A DNA stretch of 64,000 nucleotides. Origin: Brevundimonas sp. SH203 (GTDB taxonomy: Bacteria; Pseudomonadota; Alphaproteobacteria; Caulobacterales; Caulobacteraceae). Where the stretch lies: NCBI RefSeq assembly GCF_002157625.1, contig NZ_BDMM01000002.1:310001-374000 (forward strand), in the 5' to 3' direction. The position numbers and the translations under genes were made by a program. Shown piece after piece: positions 53,374 to 62,075 of the stretch; the stretch's first letter is position 1, and each line of letters begins with the position of its first letter. A model generated the notes under the pieces. It searched no databases. It saw only the letters and a list, made by a program, of their open reading frames with translations, and was not told the origin of the DNA.

Positions 53374-54732
53374 TCACCTGCCGCCCGTCACCGCCCGCGC
53401 GAACGTCTTCCAGCTCAGCTTCACGTCCGACAGCGCGCCCGCGCGGAACGCCCGTCCTGCGATCCAGACCATGAAGGCCGCCGTGGCGAACATGCTGATC
53501 AGGGTCAGGACGACTTCGATCAGCGGCGGGTCGCTGGGCGCCCGCGCGCTCATCAGGAAGGGGGTGAAAAAGGGAATCCACGACAGCACCTTGACCACCG
53601 GCGCGTCCGGGCTGGTCAGGGCCATCTGCATGACCAGGATGGGCACGACCAGGATCATCATGATCGGCCCCATCAGCGTCTGGGCGTCGCGCGGCGTCTC
53701 GCAGAAGGCGCCGATGGCCGCGAACAGCACCGCATACATCAGGTATCCGCCGACCATATAGGCGATGAAATAGAAGATCAGTCCGCCGTGCATCAGCGCC
53801 TGACCGATGCTGGCCGCCGCCTGGGGCGAGGCGGACATCAGCGTCGAGGCGCCGATCCCGCCCCACACCGCCATCACCGTCAGCGTCAGCAACGCCACCC
53901 CCAGCACCTTTCCGGTCAGGATCTCGGTCGCCGAGGCCGAGGACAGCAGCACCTCCAGAATCTTGTTCGACTTCTCCTCCATCACGCTGTTCAGCAGGAT
54001 GGAGGCGCCGGTGATGACCAGCGACCACAGCAGGAACCCGGCCCCCAGACCGACGAAGGAGGGGATGCGGTCGCGCATCGACACCTCGGCGCCGCTGGCG
54101 GCGTTGGGCGAAAAGGCCTTCACCTCGGGCCGGAAGGTCTGGATTTCGGTCGCCACGGCGGGCGGCACTCCGGCCGCGTTCAGCAGTTCGCTGCGTCGCG
54201 CGTCGCGCAGGGCGTCGCGGACGAAGCTGGACACGGCGTTGTCCGTGGCGCGGGCGGTCCAGACCTGGGCGGCGGGCTTGCCGTCGATGCGATCCAGAAA
54301 GACCACGGCGTCCAGGCGCCGGGCCGTGGGCGTCTGCTTGTCCAGCGCGGTCTTGATCGCGGCGTCGCGCGCCGGGCCTGTCGCCTCGGCGATGGCGGGT
54401 GGGGCGGCGACCAGGCGAATCCTGGGCGCGCTGATGGAGGCTATGGCGCGGCCGGCGCCGGCCTGCCCCTTCTCGGCGGCGAGGCGCAGCTTTTCACTCT
54501 GCCGGTCCAGATCGGCCTGCAGCGCGTCGCGAACCGTGGCGGCCAGGCCCGTCGCGCCGGGGCCCTGTTCGATCACCGCCACCGTCTTGATCGGCTCGGC
54601 CGACCGGATCAGCAGCGGGATCCCCCCGCCCAGCACGGCGAACAGCGGAAAAGCCAGTAGCGACAGCCAAAAGCCCACCGTCTTGGCGTAGGCGACATAT
54701 TCGCGGCGCGCGATCAGCAGGGTGCGCTTCAT
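53374..54732 (-). CDS. ABC-2 type transporter permease, NatB-like
   Basis: Membrane half of an efflux ABC system, 452 aa. MKRTLLIARREYVAYAKTVGFW begins the first hydrophobic segment (about 20-45). A large extracytoplasmic domain (about 50-220) and five C-terminal hydrophobic segments complete the ABC-2 layout. It overlaps the ATPase gene by four bases. The family exports sodium, drugs or lipids; the substrate is not readable here. Confidence 0.87.
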   Translation of the reverse strand: MKRTLLIARREYVAYAKTVGFWLSLLAFPLFAVLGGGIPLLIRSAEPIKTVAVIEQGPGATGLAATVRDALQADLDRQSEKLRLAAEKGQAGAGRAIASISAPRIRLVAAPPAIAEATGPARDAAIKTALDKQTPTARRLDAVVFLDRIDGKPAAQVWTARATDNAVSSFVRDALRDARRSELLNAAGVPPAVATEIQTFRPEVKAFSPNAASGAEVSMRDRIPSFVGLGAGFLLWSLVITGASILLNSVMEEKSNKILEVLLSSASATEILTGKVLGVALLTLTVMAVWGGIGASTLMSASPQAAASIGQALMHGGLIFYFIAYMVGGYLMYAVLFAAIGAFCETPRDAQTLMGPIMMILVVPILVMQMALTSPDAPVVKVLSWIPFFTPFLMSARAPSDPPLIEVVLTLISMFATAAFMVWIAGRAFRAGALSDVKLSWKTFARAVTGGR

Positions 54733-55676
54733 TGGACCGCCTCCGACGGCGAGACGATGGGGTCGGGATGGTCGCCGGTCAGGCCGATGAAGGCGTCGTG
54801 CAGCGTGGGCTCCTTCAGGGCGAAACCGCGCACGTCCAAACCGTTCAGGAAGGCCGCCTTCAGCGTCTCCTGACCCGCCGCGCCCGGCGACAGGGCGATC
54901 TTCAGCCGCCGCACGCCATCCTGTTCGGACACGGTCTCGACCCCCGCCACGCCGGGCAGGGCCGCCGCCGCCCCGGCCTCAATGGCGCCGTCCAGATCGA
55001 GGAAGCGGGGCGAGGTCGCCTTGGCCTGGTCGACCGTGCCCTCGAACGCTTTTCGCCCGCGCGCCAGCAGCACCACCTTGTCGCACAGCCGTTCGGCGTG
55101 CTGCATCACATGGGTCGAGAACAGGACCGTCGCCCCGCCCGCCGCCAGATCGCGGATCATCGTCTCCAGCCCCTGCTGGTTCATCGGGTCCAGGCCCGAA
55201 AACGGCTCGTCCAGGATCACGAACTCGGGCCGATGCACGACCGAGGCGATCAACTGCACCTTCTGCGCCATCCCCTTGGACAGGTCTTTCATCTTCTTCT
55301 TTTGCGCGGCGCCCAGCCCTTGCTGCTCCAGCATGGCCCTGGCGCGACGCCGCCCTTCCGAAGCGGGCACTCCTTTCAGCGCGCCGAAGAAGGCGATGGC
55401 CTCCACCGGCGTCATCTTCTTGTAGAGGCCCCGCTCCTCGGGCAGGAAGCCGATCCGGTCGCGCACCTGACGCCCGTCGGCGGCGCCCAGGATCTCGATC
55501 CGCCCCGATGTCGCCGGCTGAAGGCCCAGGATCATCCGCAGGGTCGAGGTCTTGCCCGCCCCGTTCGGCCCCAGAAACCCGCAGATCGAGCCCTTTTGAA
55601 CCTGAAAGCTCAGATCGCGCACGGCGTCGAAATCGCCGTACCGCTTGCTCACGCTCTCCAGCGTCAAAGCCGCCAT
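54729..55676 (-). CDS. ABC transporter ATP-binding protein, NatA-like
   Basis: ATPase partner of the downstream ABC-2 permease, 315 aa. Walker A GPNGAGKTST, signature LSKGMAQKVQ, Walker B FVILDEPFSGLDP and the switch His (STHVMQHAE) are intact. The C-terminal 80 residues form the accessory domain common in this subfamily. The stop overlaps the permease start, so the pair is coupled. Confidence 0.92.
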   Translation of the reverse strand: MAALTLESVSKRYGDFDAVRDLSFQVQKGSICGFLGPNGAGKTSTLRMILGLQPATSGRIEILGAADGRQVRDRIGFLPEERGLYKKMTPVEAIAFFGALKGVPASEGRRRARAMLEQQGLGAAQKKKMKDLSKGMAQKVQLIASVVHRPEFVILDEPFSGLDPMNQQGLETMIRDLAAGGATVLFSTHVMQHAERLCDKVVLLARGRKAFEGTVDQAKATSPRFLDLDGAIEAGAAAALPGVAGVETVSEQDGVRRLKIALSPGAAGQETLKAAFLNGLDVRGFALKEPTLHDAFIGLTGDHPDPIVSPSEAVQ

Positions 55677-55746
55677 ATCGCCTCCCGATGTCCGGGGAGC
55701 AGCCTATGGCGAGCCCTGCCCGGACGCCAGCGACAATGCGGAATGC

Positions 55747-56088
55747 TTACAGGCGGACGACGCGGTTGCCGACGCCGACGACGCTCTGACGCGGGCGGGC
55801 GCTGGAGCGCCAACGGACCGTCTGGCTCGTCCCTTCGACCGTCAGCCGCGCATTGGGGGCCAGGTCGATGGTGATCTGGTTGTTGGTCCCGCTCAGCCTG
55901 AGGCCCGCGCAACTGCCCGTGAAGGTCAGGTCGTGACCGGAGCCGGCGACTTCGACCGCGCGGCCGTCACAGGCGATGGTGTTGCGTTGTCCGACGCCGG
56001 CGATCTCGATCTTGTCGGCGCTTCTTGCCGTCGTGCCGACTTGAGGCAGGGCGACGGCGGCGGCGAAAACCAGGGGGGCGAACAACAT
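55747..56088 (-). CDS. DUF3060-type exported protein
   Basis: 113 aa with a signal peptide (MLFAPLVFAAAVALPQVG). The mature domain is a repetitive beta structure: short runs of polar and hydrophobic residues recur about every 20 residues (ITIDLAPNARLTVEG, NRVVRL), and a Cys pair (IACDGRAVEV, GSCAGLRL) could be disulfide-linked. It matches DUF3060, known as a small beta-helix-like surface domain. Function unknown. Confidence 0.75.
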   Translation of the reverse strand: MLFAPLVFAAAVALPQVGTTARSADKIEIAGVGQRNTIACDGRAVEVAGSGHDLTFTGSCAGLRLSGTNNQITIDLAPNARLTVEGTSQTVRWRSSARPRQSVVGVGNRVVRL

Positions 56089-56153
56089 CGGGACCTCTCT
56101 CGGATTCGAATGCGGAAGACTACGGCAACGCTCGATGCGGCGGTTTCGATCCG

Positions 56154-56792
56154 TCAGGCCGACACCTTCACCGCGATCTGGAAGGGGCGATCCATGACCT
56201 TGGCGGGATTGACCTGAGCGCCGTCGCGGCGGACCTCGAAATGCAGGTGCGGGCCGGTGGAGTAGCCGGTGGAGCCGACCAGGCCGATGCGCTGGGCGGG
56301 CGTCAGGCGGTCGCCGGTGGCCACGTCGATGCGGCTCAGGTGGCCATAGAGGGTCGTCATGCCGTTGGGATGGCGCACTTCGATGAAGTTGCCGTAGCCG
56401 CCGGCGTCATAGCCGGTGCGCATCACCTTGCCCTCTGCGGCGGTGAAGACGCTGGTGCCCTGGGGGGCGGCGATGTCCACGCCCTTGTGGGCGCGGGCCT
56501 CGGCCTCGATGGCCAGTTTCCTCAAACCGAAGGCCGAGTTGATCGCATAGCCGCGCACCGGGGCGGTGAAGACGATCTGGCGTGTCACCGGGCCGGCCTT
56601 TTCCGCCTCGGCCTGGATCGGCGGGGCGACGGGGGCGGCGACGGGCGTCGGCGTGCGGTCAGGTGCTCCGGCGACATTGGGTGCGGCGGCGGCGGCGAAT
56701 ACGGCGACGGCGCCGAAGGCGGCGGTCTGGCCGCAGTGGATCAAAAGGGTCTTGCAACGCGCCATCGGCGCGTTGGTCATCAGGCGTCGCAT
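56154..56792 (-). CDS. M23-family peptidoglycan endopeptidase
   Basis: Exported LytM-like zinc peptidase, 212 aa. A signal-like hydrophobic stretch (about 22-42) and an Ala/Pro linker precede the LytM domain with zinc ligands in AHKGVDIAAP (HxxxD) and HLHFEV (HxH). An additional conserved His lies in GHLSRIDVATG. All required zinc residues are present, so it is probably an active cell-wall hydrolase and not a scaffold. Confidence 0.92.
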   Translation of the reverse strand: MRRLMTNAPMARCKTLLIHCGQTAAFGAVAVFAAAAAPNVAGAPDRTPTPVAAPVAPPIQAEAEKAGPVTRQIVFTAPVRGYAINSAFGLRKLAIEAEARAHKGVDIAAPQGTSVFTAAEGKVMRTGYDAGGYGNFIEVRHPNGMTTLYGHLSRIDVATGDRLTPAQRIGLVGSTGYSTGPHLHFEVRRDGAQVNPAKVMDRPFQIAVKVSA

Positions 56793-56877
56793 TCGGCGGC
56801 GTCTCCCAGCGTCTCTACGCTCTGGAATGAAGGGACGCGGCGTTCGACGACGCCCGGCGTTCCGTGGAGGCCGGCTT

Positions 56878-56967
56878 ATGGCGGAGCGCTGGGGCGACTT
56901 TGGGGCCTGGATCGGGCGGCGGATGGTCGCAGGGCGGAACCCGGCCGCCGCGCCGTTCAGGCGATGA
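56878..56967 (+). CDS. Possible 29-aa small protein
   Basis: A short frame MAERWGDFGAWIGRRMV... preceded by GTGGAGG at 8 bases spacing. Basic, with two Trp. It lies in a 160-bp gap between divergent genes and overlaps the 3' end of the YdcH-like gene on the other strand. Supported only by the ribosome-binding site and reasonable composition. Confidence 0.25.
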   Translation: MAERWGDFGAWIGRRMVAGRNPAAAPFRR

Positions 56968-57181
56968 TGTCGGGCAGGATGGCGTCCTCGATCTTCACGA
57001 TCTCGTCCTTGATGGCCAGCTTCTTGCGCTTCAGCCGCGCGATCATCAGCTGGTCCGGCACCGCCGCCTGACCCAGGGCGTCGATGGAGGCGTCCAGATC
57101 GGCATGCTCCTGGCGCAGCATTTTCACGCGGGCGTGCAGGGCCGCTTCTTCTTCGCTGATGTCAGGCAGGTCGTCGTTCAT
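56957..57181 (-). CDS. DUF465 (YdcH-like) small protein
   Basis: A 74-aa highly charged helical hairpin protein (about 15-70), with HARVKMLRQEHADLDASID and ARLKRKKLAIKDEI typical of DUF465. Function not established. A second, shorter paralogue lies at 58397. ATG start 35 bp after the TIGR02444 gene. Confidence 0.85.
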   Translation of the reverse strand: MNDDLPDISEEEAALHARVKMLRQEHADLDASIDALGQAAVPDQLMIARLKRKKLAIKDEIVKIEDAILPDIIA

Positions 57182-57216
57182 GGTCTGGTCCCCACGGGCT
57201 TATAGCGACGCTGGCC

Positions 57217-57684
57217 TCAGGCCGGAAGGGCGTCGGCCAGGCGGATCAGCGCCGGGCGGGGCGTGACGGACGCCCAGACCCGCGCCGTGGCCGCCAGACC
57301 GTCGATGGCGGGTCGCGCCGCGCCCGTCGGCGGGGGCGCCAGCGCCTCCAGCGCCTCCAGCAGATGCCGTTCGGCCTCAAGCTCCAGACCCTTGATACGG
57401 GTGCGGATCGTCTCGCGCGGCCCGTCGTCGATGTCGGGCACGGGCGCCTTCAGGATGCGGCGCACGGCCCGCAGCGGGGCGACCACCACCCCGTCCCAGG
57501 CGCGGGCGGTGTCGCAGGCGGCCTCGATCGTCTCCGCATCCGGCCGACGGCCCGTGGCGGCGGCCCAGGCGGACCACAGCAACAGCGGCACGTTCTGTTC
57601 GTGACTGTCCTGCAGCGCCAGACAGGCCTCGGAAACACCCGGCGCGCCATAGGCGGCGACCGCCCAGTCCCACAGCGACATCAA
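57217..57684 (-). CDS. TIGR02444-family protein
   Basis: A 155-aa soluble protein whose N-terminal half has the family pattern SLWDWAVAAYGAPGVSEACL and NVPLLLWSAWAA. The C-terminal half is Arg/Ala-rich and less conserved. No enzymatic motif is seen. The start overlaps the ubiX stop by 4 bp, so expression is probably coupled. Function unknown. Confidence 0.82.
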   Translation of the reverse strand: MMSLWDWAVAAYGAPGVSEACLALQDSHEQNVPLLLWSAWAAATGRRPDAETIEAACDTARAWDGVVVAPLRAVRRILKAPVPDIDDGPRETIRTRIKGLELEAERHLLEALEALAPPPTGAARPAIDGLAATARVWASVTPRPALIRLADALPA

Positions 57685-58280
57685 CTCAGACCCTTCCAGC
57701 GCTGCACGGCGTCCCAGTCCAGGCCGAAAAGGTCCAGCGCCCGGCCCACGGACTGATCGACCATCTCCTGGATCGAGGCGGGGCGGGCGTAGAGGGCGGG
57801 CAGGGGCGGGGCGATCACGGCGCCCATCTCGGCTAAAGCCGTCAGGGTGCGCAGATGACCCAGGTGGAACGGCGTCTCGCGCACCATCAGCACCAGCGGC
57901 CGACGTTCCTTCAGGGTCACGTCCGCCGCGCGGGTCAGCAGGGTCGAGGTCACGCCCGTCGCGATCTCGCTCATCGTCCTCACCGAACAGGGGGCCACGA
58001 TCATGCCCAGGGTGCGGAACGAGCCGGAGGCGATGGTCGCGCCGACATCGCCCAGCCTGTGGACCACCGACGCCTTGGCCGTCAGGGCGTCGGGCGTCAG
58101 ATCGGTCTCCTGCGACAATGTGAGCAGGGCGGCCTTCGTCACCACCAGATGGCTCTCGATTCCCAGATCGTTCAGCGCATCCAGCGTCCGCGCGCCATAG
58201 ATCGCGCCGGAAGCCCCTGAAATTCCGACCACGATCCGCGCGGGCGGGTTCCGTATGGCTCCGTTCACATCATCGACCAT
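57681..58280 (-). CDS. ubiX: Flavin prenyltransferase UbiX
   Basis: Makes prenylated FMN for UbiD-type decarboxylases, needed in ubiquinone synthesis. 199 aa from MVDDVNGAIRNPPARIVVGI (58280). The flavodoxin-like motif GISGASGAIYGARTLDAL and the conserved VRETPFHLGHLRTLTALAEM plus PALYARPASIQEMVDQ are present. The 5' gap of about 115 bp holds a divergent promoter with the DUF465 gene. Confidence 0.93.
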   Translation of the reverse strand: MVDDVNGAIRNPPARIVVGISGASGAIYGARTLDALNDLGIESHLVVTKAALLTLSQETDLTPDALTAKASVVHRLGDVGATIASGSFRTLGMIVAPCSVRTMSEIATGVTSTLLTRAADVTLKERRPLVLMVRETPFHLGHLRTLTALAEMGAVIAPPLPALYARPASIQEMVDQSVGRALDLFGLDWDAVQRWKGLS

Positions 58281-58396
58281 TTTTGGGGTCAGCCTCCTGG
58301 GTGTCCGGCGCGTCGGGCTGTCACCGGAATGTGATTCCACAGCCTGCCAAACCGGGCGCTCACTCTACTGGTCCCTAACCTGAGGAGGCGCAAGCC

Positions 58397-58570
58397 ATGA
58401 CCATCGAGGCTCGTATTCGCGAACTGGGCAACCGTCATCGCAATCTGGATCAGACGATCCAGAAGGAGTTGGCCCGGCCGTCCGTGGACACGTTGCAGGT
58501 CAGGGAGCTGAAGCAGAGGAAGCTTCGGCTCAAGGAAGAGATCACCAGTCTGGAGGCCCGCGCGACCTAG
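58397..58570 (+). CDS. DUF465 (YdcH-like) short protein
   Basis: A 57-aa helical protein (MTIEARIRELGNRHRNLDQT...) behind the strong TGAGGAGG. A two-helix coiled coil with RELKQRKLRLKEEITSLE matches YdcH. Followed closely by an intrinsic terminator. Divergent from ubiX. Confidence 0.85.
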   Translation: MTIEARIRELGNRHRNLDQTIQKELARPSVDTLQVRELKQRKLRLKEEITSLEARAT

Positions 58571-58593
58571 CGCCTGGCCTCCCTGAAAACGAC

Positions 58594-58628
58594 GACGGCC
58601 CCGGAGATCGCTCCCCGGGGCCGTTTTT
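58594..58628 (+). terminator. Terminator after the short DUF465 gene
   Basis: A 10-bp stem (ACGGCCCCGG / CCGGGGCCGT) is followed by TTTTT, 24 bp after the gene's stop codon. It lies between convergent genes. Confidence 0.88.
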
Positions 58629-58644
58629 ATTGCCTAAAGCCGGA

Positions 58645-59310
58645 TCAGTCCTTCGTGCCGAACACCGATTCCGCCGTGGGTTCGGCGGTCGGGCGCTGGC
58701 GGGCCTCGGGGACGAACTCGGGCTCGGCCTCGACCTCCTCGACGGGCTGGATGGTGCCGCCGCCCTTCTTCAGGTCGTCCTTGGCCTTCTTGTCGGCGGC
58801 CTTCTTGACGATCTCGTCCAGGGCCAGCTGGCCGACCAGGCCCAGGGTCACGGGATCGACCGGCTTGATGTTGGCCGAGTTCCAGTGGGTGCGGTTGCGC
58901 ACGCTCTCGATGGTGGACTTGGTGGTGCCCAGCATCTTGGCGATCTGGGCGTCCGTCACCTCGGGGTGGTTGCGCACGAACCAGGCGATGGCGTCCGGCC
59001 GGTCCTGACGACGCGAGACGGGCGTGTATTTCGGCGCCGGCTTGGCCGACTTCAGCAGTTCGGCGTGGCGGCTGACGATGGCCTTCATCCGATAGTTTTC
59101 GTCGCCCTGGGCCTTGTCCAGTTCTTCGCGCGTCAGCTGGCCGCCGGTGACGGGATCGACGCCGCGAATGTCGCGCGCCACGTCGCCGTCGGCGATGCCG
59201 CGAACTTCCAGCGGGTGAAGGCCGCAGAAGTCGGCGATCTGCTCGAAGCTGAGGGAGGTGTTGTCGACCAGCCAGACCGCGGTGGCCTTGGGCATCAGAA
59301 TGTCGCTCAT
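58645..59310 (-). CDS. trcR: Cell cycle transcriptional regulator TrcR (DUF1013)
   Basis: A 221-aa DNA-binding regulator specific to alphaproteobacteria. The ATG at 59310 (MSDILMPKATAVWLVDNTSL) is fixed by the family N-terminus. A helix-turn-helix-like segment near 20-50 (SLSFEQIADFCGLHPLEV) and a second (about 118-145: VTDAQIAKMLGTTKSTIESV) are visible. The C-terminus is Glu/Pro-rich and disordered. It occurs with other cell-cycle genes in this window (gapR, the tacA-like gene, the rcdA-like gene). Confidence 0.9.
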   Translation of the reverse strand: MSDILMPKATAVWLVDNTSLSFEQIADFCGLHPLEVRGIADGDVARDIRGVDPVTGGQLTREELDKAQGDENYRMKAIVSRHAELLKSAKPAPKYTPVSRRQDRPDAIAWFVRNHPEVTDAQIAKMLGTTKSTIESVRNRTHWNSANIKPVDPVTLGLVGQLALDEIVKKAADKKAKDDLKKGGGTIQPVEEVEAEPEFVPEARQRPTAEPTAESVFGTKD

Positions 59311-59532
59311 GGGGCGTTCGTCCCGGTGTTGTAGGAGCCGCCGAATGAGGCTTCGGCTGGCGTTGGATACGACGGCGCCCGGCCTTTCGACCGGGCGCTT
59401 ATGAGTTCGATATAGGCCTATTCGCGCGAAAAGAAAACGCCGCCCGACAATCGCATACAGCAACGGTTCATCCGTCCGGGTGCAACCTTCGCGGTAGTGA
59501 GGACTTTCAGCCTCCGGGAGAGGAGAACCATC

Positions 59533-60195
59533 ATGTCCATTCTACTTTCGGCCGCCCTGGCCGCCGCCATGGCGGGTCAGGACTACAGCCTGCAGCGCGT
59601 CGCGCCGCGCGGCAGCTACGCTCAGAGCTGCACCGAATCCTACACCAATCGCGGCCGGCTCTATGCCGACTGCCGCGACATGCGCGGGCGGATTCGCGGC
59701 ACCTCCATCGAACTGGCCCGCTGCGGCGACGAAGAGATCGTCAACAACGACGGCCTGTTGGTCTGCGGCCGTTTCCGTGGCGATTACGAGGATAGCCAGC
59801 CCGGTCGTCCTGGTCGTCCCGGCGGCGGTTGGGGGCCTGGCAACGGCGGCGGCTGGGGACCGGGCAACGGCGGGCCGGGTCGACCGGGCCGGCCGGACTG
59901 GGGGCCGGGTAATGGCGGCGGCTGGGGCCGCTCCTCCATCGTCGTCTATGACAACCCCAACTTCCGGGGCGCCTCGCGCGAGTTCACGAGCGAGGATCGC
60001 AACTTGGGCCGCACCCCCTTCAACGACCGCATCAGCTCGATGCGCGTTCAGGGCCGGTGGGAGGTCTGCACCGACGCCGAATTCCGGGGTCGCTGCCGCA
60101 TCGTGGACGGCGACGTCCGCTATCTGAACGGCGGCTTCGACGACAACATCTCGTCCCTGCGTCCGGTCGAGGGGGGCTGGCGTCCCCGTCGCTAG
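59533..60195 (+). CDS. CVNH lectin-like / beta-gamma-crystallin secreted protein
   Basis: 220 aa from the ATG at 59533 with a short signal-like start (MSILLSAALAAAMAGQ). Residues about 27-85 form a CyanoVirin-N homology domain (SYAQSCTESYTNRGRLYADC; conserved Cys pairs). A Gly/Pro/Trp linker (about 90-135) with repeated GPGNGGGWG follows. A beta-gamma-crystallin domain (VVYDNPNFRGASREF, CTDAEFRGRCRIVDG) makes up the rest. It suggests a surface-exposed sugar- or calcium-binding protein. No partner gene is evident. Confidence 0.8.
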   Translation: MSILLSAALAAAMAGQDYSLQRVAPRGSYAQSCTESYTNRGRLYADCRDMRGRIRGTSIELARCGDEEIVNNDGLLVCGRFRGDYEDSQPGRPGRPGGGWGPGNGGGWGPGNGGPGRPGRPDWGPGNGGGWGRSSIVVYDNPNFRGASREFTSEDRNLGRTPFNDRISSMRVQGRWEVCTDAEFRGRCRIVDGDVRYLNGGFDDNISSLRPVEGGWRPRR

Positions 60196-61163
60196 ACCCG
60201 AAGCATGATCTTGCCGATGTGCCCGCCGGCCTCCAGTTCGGCGTGTGCATCGGCGGCCTGCTCCAGCGGATAGACGGCGTCGATGCGCGGCGTCACGGCC
60301 CCGGACGCGATCCAGGGCCAGACCGTCGCCTCCACCGCCGCCGTCAGCCGGGCCTTCTCGTCCGCCGGCCGGCTCCGCAACGTCGATCCCGTCAGGGTCA
60401 GGCGTTTCACCATGATCCGCTGCAGATCCATCTCGACCTTCGGCCCGGTCAGGGAGGCGATGACCACCCAGCGTCCGCCCGCCTTCAGGCTTTGCAGGTT
60501 CAGATCGGCATAGTCGCGCCCCACCATGTCCAGAACCACGTCGGCGCCGCCCGCCGCCTTGATGTCCGCCGCCAGATCGTCGGTGCGGGCGTCCAGGCTG
60601 ACGTCTGCGCCCAGGGCGGCCGCCGCCCTGGCCTTGTCGGCGCCGCGCGAGGTGGCGATGACGGTCGCCCCCGCCGCCTTGGCCATCTGGATCGCCGTCA
60701 CGCCGATGCCGCTGGTGGCGCCGTGGATCAGCAGGGTCTCGCCGGCCTTCAGGGCGCCGCCCTCGAACACATTGGCGAAGACGGTGAAGACGGTCTCGGG
60801 CAGGGCCGCCGCCTGAATGAAGTCCAGACCTTCGGGAATCGGCAGGACGTGGCGGGCGTCCACGACCGCCTGTTCGGCGTATCCCCCGCTGCCCAGCAGG
60901 GCGCAGACCCGGTCGCCGATCCGCCAGCGCGTCACGCCCTCGCCGACCTGGGCGATCTCGCCCGCGACCTCCAGCCCCATCACGTCGGATGCGCCCGGCG
61001 GCGGGGGATAGACGCCCGTGCGTTGCAGCAGGTCCGGCCGGTTCACGCCCGCCGCCCGCACGCGGATCACCACCTGGCCCGGTCCCGCGGCGGGATCGGC
61101 CCGTTCCGCGATCCTCAGCGCCTCGGTCGGCCCTGCACCGCCTTCGATCTCGATGACCCGCAT
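60192..61163 (-). CDS. NAD(P)H-quinone oxidoreductase, zinc-independent MDR family
   Basis: Medium-chain dehydrogenase/reductase of 323 aa, quinone reductase/PIG3 type. The nucleotide motif is GATSGIGVTAIQMAKAAG and the conserved DPAAGPGQVVIRVRAAGVNRPD lies near the N-terminus. The catalytic zinc ligands of alcohol dehydrogenases are absent. It overlaps the stop codon region of the preceding CVNH gene (convergent, 4 bp). Confidence 0.9.
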   Translation of the reverse strand: MRVIEIEGGAGPTEALRIAERADPAAGPGQVVIRVRAAGVNRPDLLQRTGVYPPPPGASDVMGLEVAGEIAQVGEGVTRWRIGDRVCALLGSGGYAEQAVVDARHVLPIPEGLDFIQAAALPETVFTVFANVFEGGALKAGETLLIHGATSGIGVTAIQMAKAAGATVIATSRGADKARAAAALGADVSLDARTDDLAADIKAAGGADVVLDMVGRDYADLNLQSLKAGGRWVVIASLTGPKVEMDLQRIMVKRLTLTGSTLRSRPADEKARLTAAVEATVWPWIASGAVTPRIDAVYPLEQAADAHAELEAGGHIGKIMLRV

Positions 61164-61251
61164 CGCACCCGCCTTGCTTTCGTCCGTGTCAGGGCGTTCA
61201 GATAGGCGCCCCGGCCCGCCTTGGCCATCACCGGAACGAAAGGCGCAGACG

Positions 61252-61455
61252 ATGTTCGAGGATCTGGAACCCCGGCCTCAGCGCGGCGAACCCCTGCGCG
61301 CCCTGTCGCGCGAGGATCTGGACGTCTATTCCATCGAGGATCTGGAACAGCGGATCGCCGCCCTGGACGACGAGATCGCCCGCGCCCGCAGCGCCATCGA
61401 GGCGAAACGGTCCAAGAAAAACGCCGCCGACGCCCTGTTCAACTTCGGAACCTGA
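61252..61455 (+). CDS. DUF1192 small protein
   Basis: A 67-aa protein starting MFEDLEPRPQRGEPLRALSR with the signature SIEDLEQRIAALDDEIARAR and a coiled-coil end. The family is confined to alphaproteobacteria and often precedes the rcdA-like gene, as it does here. Function not established. Confidence 0.85.
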   Translation: MFEDLEPRPQRGEPLRALSREDLDVYSIEDLEQRIAALDDEIARARSAIEAKRSKKNAADALFNFGT

Positions 61456-61561
61456 TCGCGAAACCGATCCTGGCATGGCATGAGCGTTGCATCGTCTCGA
61501 CCAGCGGCTCCTTCGGGGTCGATTGCAGGACGGCCCCGCTTACCCGATGATCAACGCTGAC

Positions 61562-62062
61562 ATGACCTTCGCCCACGCCTCCGCCGACCGCAGCCGCACG
61601 GTGCGCGACTTCGCCCGTTCGGAACTGTTCGACCGCACCTTCCGCGAGGGGATGGAGCTGGTGGAGGAGACGGCCGCCTATCTGGACGGGGAGGGGCGTC
61701 GCGATTCCAAGATGCTGTCGCGCGCTGCGGCCCTGGCCTATGCCGCCGAGAGTATGAAGCTGACCACTCGGCTGATGCAGATCGCCTCGTGGCTGCTGGT
61801 CCAGCGGGCCGTGCGCGAGGACGATATGTCGCCCGAAACGGCATGCGAGCCGCGCTACCGCTTGAATGACCGCCGCAGCGAGGGCGAGCCCAGCCACGCC
61901 GAACTGCCCATCGCCCTGATCGAATATCTGGTGCGGTCGGAAAAACTGTTCGAACGGACGCTTTATCTGGATCGCCGCATGTATCTGGACGATCAGGATC
62001 AGGCCCCGGAAAACCCCGTCCTGTCCCAGATGGGCCGGCTTGAGGCCGCCTTCCGGGGCTGA
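61562..62062 (+). CDS. rcdA: RcdA-like regulator of CtrA degradation (DUF1465)
   Basis: A 166-aa all-helical DUF1465 protein. In Caulobacter, RcdA is an adaptor that with CpdR and PopA brings CtrA and other substrates to ClpXP at the old pole. The family pattern ELFDRTFREGMELVEETAAYL and KLTTRLMQIASWLLVQRAV is clear, with an acidic C-terminus (DDQDQAPENPVL). The ATG at 61562 (MTFAHASADRSR) is preferred; ATG at 61547 would add five residues. Confidence 0.85.
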   Translation: MTFAHASADRSRTVRDFARSELFDRTFREGMELVEETAAYLDGEGRRDSKMLSRAAALAYAAESMKLTTRLMQIASWLLVQRAVREDDMSPETACEPRYRLNDRRSEGEPSHAELPIALIEYLVRSEKLFERTLYLDRRMYLDDQDQAPENPVLSQMGRLEAAFRG

Positions 62063-62075
62063 TCCCGACTAAGGC

